Shown in pieces: positions 5,681-7,273 of a stretch of DNA of 7,273 nt; position 1 is the first letter of the stretch; each line of letters begins with the position of its first letter. The notes beneath the pieces are model-generated. The model made no database searches, had not been told where the DNA came from, and saw nothing but the letters and a program-made list of their open reading frames with translations. Location of the stretch: the NCBI GenBank assembly GCA_021129835.1, contig JAJOKM010000072.1:1-7273 (forward strand). The letters run 5' to 3'. The DNA comes from Thermodesulfovibrionales bacterium (lineage in GTDB: Bacteria > Nitrospirota > Thermodesulfovibrionia > Thermodesulfovibrionales > Dissulfurispiraceae). The position numbers were made by a program, and so were the translations under genes.

Positions 5681-5737
5681 CTTGTAATTATGGATAGAAT
5701 CAGGCTAATATTTACCCAATAATCGCATTTATAGAGG

Positions 5738-5869
5738 CAAATGCATAATCCCACCGCAAGTGACCGCGAAATCCCATTTAGATTGACCAGCAAATCCTAT
5801 TTAGATTGACCGACGAATCCCAATTTAAGTGACCGATTTTCGATGGCTAAAAGTATCGACCACTTGACA
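5738..5869 (-). mobile_element. Solo IS21-like terminus with 23-bp repeats
   Basis: Three units starting TGACC and carrying AATCCCA or AATCCTA begin at 5761, 5784 and 5807, an exact 23-bp period. A partial fourth starts at 5830 (TGACCGATTTTCG), and a worn unit at 5738-5760 keeps AATCCCA and the terminal AAG in phase. Outside them, read on the minus strand, the tip is TGTCAAGTGGTCGATAC. A TGT-tipped end followed by several internal direct repeats is characteristic of IS21-family elements, whose IstA transposase binds these repeats. No istA or istB gene and no second end is present, so this is a relic. The interior lies to the left. Family call rests on architecture and remembered end sequences. 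Confidence 0.6.
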
Positions 5870-5892
5870 TTTTTGTTGATATAGGCTATAAA
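5864..5892 (+). promoter_or_regulatory. Sigma-70-type promoter, -35 inside IS21-like tip
   Basis: TTGACA (5864-5869) and TATAAA (5887-5892) are separated by 17 bp, the ideal spacing, with a perfect -35 and a near-perfect -10. The -35 box is the outermost bases of the IS21-like end pointing outward; the -10 lies in flanking DNA. Predicted transcription start is about 5899, only some 5 nt before the ATG at 5904, so the transcript would be nearly leaderless. Confidence 0.6.
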
Positions 5893-5903
5893 TAAACCCT
5901 TAT

Positions 5904-7238
5904 ATGGGCAGACAGAAGTTAGAAGGCAAAAATCAAAAAATAGATAGTTATGTATTCTGTATTCTGTTCTTTGTCTTGTGCGCTCTGGCTGTACATGCTT
6001 ACGCAGATGAGGGCAAGGATAGTAACGGTCTGTTAACCCCTGAGATAATTATCTTGGGGCAAGGCGACCATGTCCTCTCTGAAGAGCTTAATGCGGATTC
6101 TTCTGATTTTTGCAGTGACACTAAAATCAGACGGCCTATAAATCTATCTGTAGATGTAAGAGAAAGGAATATTGCCTTATGTATAGAAGACATAGTCGAT
6201 CTATTTTCAGCGAATGCAATTTTAGAGGCGACAGAAGACAAATATAAGCTTAAAGATAGGCAGAAACCTTCCCTGTATATACCTTTCGCATCTGACGCAA
6301 TAGCCGTAAAGGCGGTAGAGAGAAAACTCGCTTTATTTACAGGCAGGATGAACAAAAGCTTTTCTATCTGGCTTAAAAGATCAGGAAGATATATAGGGAT
6401 GATAAAGGATATTTTTAGAGAAAAGGGACTGCCAGAGGAACTCGCTTTTTTGGCATTAATAGAGAGCGGTTTTGACTCGCATGCCATTTCAAGGGCAGGC
6501 GCTGTAGGTCTATGGCAATTTATGCCGGCTACTGCCAAAAAGTATGGACTGATAATTGACTGGTGGAGAGATGACAGGAAAGATCCTGTCATCTCTACCA
6601 TCGCCGCCGCCGCTTATCTAAGAGATTTATACGAGTTGTTTGGTTCATGGCAGCTCGCCATTGCTGCATACAATGGGGGACAGGGGAGAGTCTCTACAGC
6701 GCTCAGAAGGACAGGGGCGGACGATCTCTGGCCGCTTCTTAGCGCCACAGGTTTTCTGCCCCGCGAGACGAGAGATTTTGTCCCGAGATTTATTGCTGCA
6801 AAAATTATAGCAACTGCTCCCGAAGATCATGGATTTTACGGCATTTCTTACCGCAAACCTCTTAAGTACGATGAGGTCTCAATTACTTCGCCTCTGGATA
6901 TTGCTATAATTGCAAAAAGCGCCATGACTACAGTGAACGAAATAAGGAGGTTAAACCCGTCGTTAAAGAGATGGAGCACGCCGCCTAATGTCTCAAATTA
7001 CACCTTCAGGATACCGAAAGGGAGCAAGGCGATTTTCGAGAAAAACCTTGCAAAGATCCCAACAGAAAATCGGTTTAGTATAGATATACATAAAGTAAAA
7101 AAAGGGGACACTCTAACAAGGATAGCAAACAAGGCTGGCGTCTCCTTGAGAACTATCCTTTCTCTGAATTCTATGACCGGCAAGGAGATATTAAGGATTG
7201 ATGATATAATAAAAATACCATCAATGGGAAAGTTGTAA
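5904..7238 (+). CDS. MltD-type membrane-bound/periplasmic lytic transglycosylase with LysM
   Basis: A 444-aa family 1 lytic transglycosylase, which cleaves the MurNAc-GlcNAc bond of peptidoglycan to form 1,6-anhydroMurNAc in the periplasm. Residues 13-34 form a Sec signal peptide (hydrophobic core YVFCILFFVLCALAV) with a likely signal peptidase I site after AYA34; the Cys residues do not form a good lipobox. A linker region follows, then the SLT domain (about 160-300) with catalytic Glu187 in ALIESGF, GAVGLWQFMPATAKKYGL and AYNGG (255-259). Residues 322-372 match the LysM-like module seen in MltD relatives (LDIAIIAKSA...LNPSLKRWSTPP), and 393-439 is a clear LysM (HKVKKGDTLTRIA...ILSLNS). The ATG at 5904 is the only reasonable start, since TAA 5889-5891 closes the frame and a signal peptide follows; no Shine-Dalgarno is present. 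Intact, in contrast to its upstream neighbours. The gene symbol mltD is withheld because the lipid anchor is missing. Confidence 0.9.
   Translation: MGRQKLEGKNQKIDSYVFCILFFVLCALAVHAYADEGKDSNGLLTPEIIILGQGDHVLSEELNADSSDFCSDTKIRRPINLSVDVRERNIALCIEDIVDLFSANAILEATEDKYKLKDRQKPSLYIPFASDAIAVKAVERKLALFTGRMNKSFSIWLKRSGRYIGMIKDIFREKGLPEELAFLALIESGFDSHAISRAGAVGLWQFMPATAKKYGLIIDWWRDDRKDPVISTIAAAAYLRDLYELFGSWQLAIAAYNGGQGRVSTALRRTGADDLWPLLSATGFLPRETRDFVPRFIAAKIIATAPEDHGFYGISYRKPLKYDEVSITSPLDIAIIAKSAMTTVNEIRRLNPSLKRWSTPPNVSNYTFRIPKGSKAIFEKNLAKIPTENRFSIDIHKVKKGDTLTRIANKAGVSLRTILSLNSMTGKEILRIDDIIKIPSMGKL
6567..6596. other. Perfect 13-bp hairpin inside the transglycosylase gene
   Basis: AGAGATGACAGGA (6567-6579) is the exact reverse complement of TCCTGTCATCTCT (6584-6596), with a 4-nt AAGA loop. 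It encodes the RDDRKDPVIST stretch of the SLT domain, a region conserved in the family (DxRxDPxxST). No poly-T follows, so it is not a standard terminator. Confidence 0.85.
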
Positions 7239-7245
7239 CTACCCA

Positions 7246-7273
7246 GGGTCGAGGTTCAAGGGTCAAGTCAAGG
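7246..7273. repeat. Short degenerate GGTTCAAG-type repeat at right edge
   Basis: After the transglycosylase stop, GGGTCGAGGTTCAAGGGTC then AAGTCAAGG repeats a GGTTCAA/GGGTCAA motif with small changes and runs off the window. It may be the start of another short tandem array like the one at the left edge. No terminator hairpin was seen between the stop codon and it. Confidence 0.5.

Noticed and set aside
5509..5760. Retron or other defence reverse transcriptase system
   Set aside because: Only about 50 codons around YADD remain, the frame is broken, HC plus CGLHLHPEKTKI fits group II introns, and no ncRNA or effector gene is present.
5738..5842. CRISPR array
   Set aside because: The 23-bp units abut each other with no spacers, vary in sequence, and match an insertion-sequence end better.
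5999..6601. 200-codon reverse-strand frame inside the transglycosylase gene
   Set aside because: It is Ser/Leu/Ile-rich antisense of a gene with clear SLT motifs and shows no motif of its own.

Overview
The window looks like chromosomal DNA from an uncultivated, probably diderm bacterium. The main evidence for a diderm is a secreted MltD-type lytic transglycosylase with LysM at the right end. The long GAF/GGDEF gene resembles sensor proteins I associate with Nitrospirota-like bacteria, but that is recall and not a test. No rRNA, tRNA or CRISPR array was seen.

Left block (1-2774) is compact and apparently intact. A heptanucleotide tandem repeat runs straight into a co-directional cluster: a YdjM/DUF457 membrane protein, a stand-alone CinA C-terminal domain (PncC, NMN deamidase), a 91-aa protein of unknown function, and a NUDIX hydrolase. 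An eIF-2B alpha/beta/delta-family (ribose-bisphosphate isomerase-like) gene faces the NUDIX gene, with the two stop codons overlapping. PncC, NUDIX and the eIF-2B-like protein fit a loose theme of nucleotide or ribose-phosphate salvage and house-cleaning.

Middle block (about 2800-5870) is decayed and more AT-rich. It holds an IS256-like end, an IS110-family transposase remnant with its middle deleted, a short GAF-end-like fragment, and a roughly 670-codon diguanylate cyclase gene broken by one in-frame stop and two single-base losses. Its GAF-GGDEF half is still open. Next come an antisense group II intron reverse transcriptase fragment carrying YADD and a solo IS21-like end built of 23-bp repeats. 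A 19-nt direct repeat brackets most of this block.

Right block (5870-7273) is the lytic transglycosylase. Its only visible promoter has a TTGACA box at the very tip of the IS21-like end and a TATAAA box 17 bp outside it. This suggests the dead insertion sequence now drives a cell-wall gene with an almost leaderless transcript. The clear change in style between the left and middle blocks could mark a genomic scar or an assembly join.
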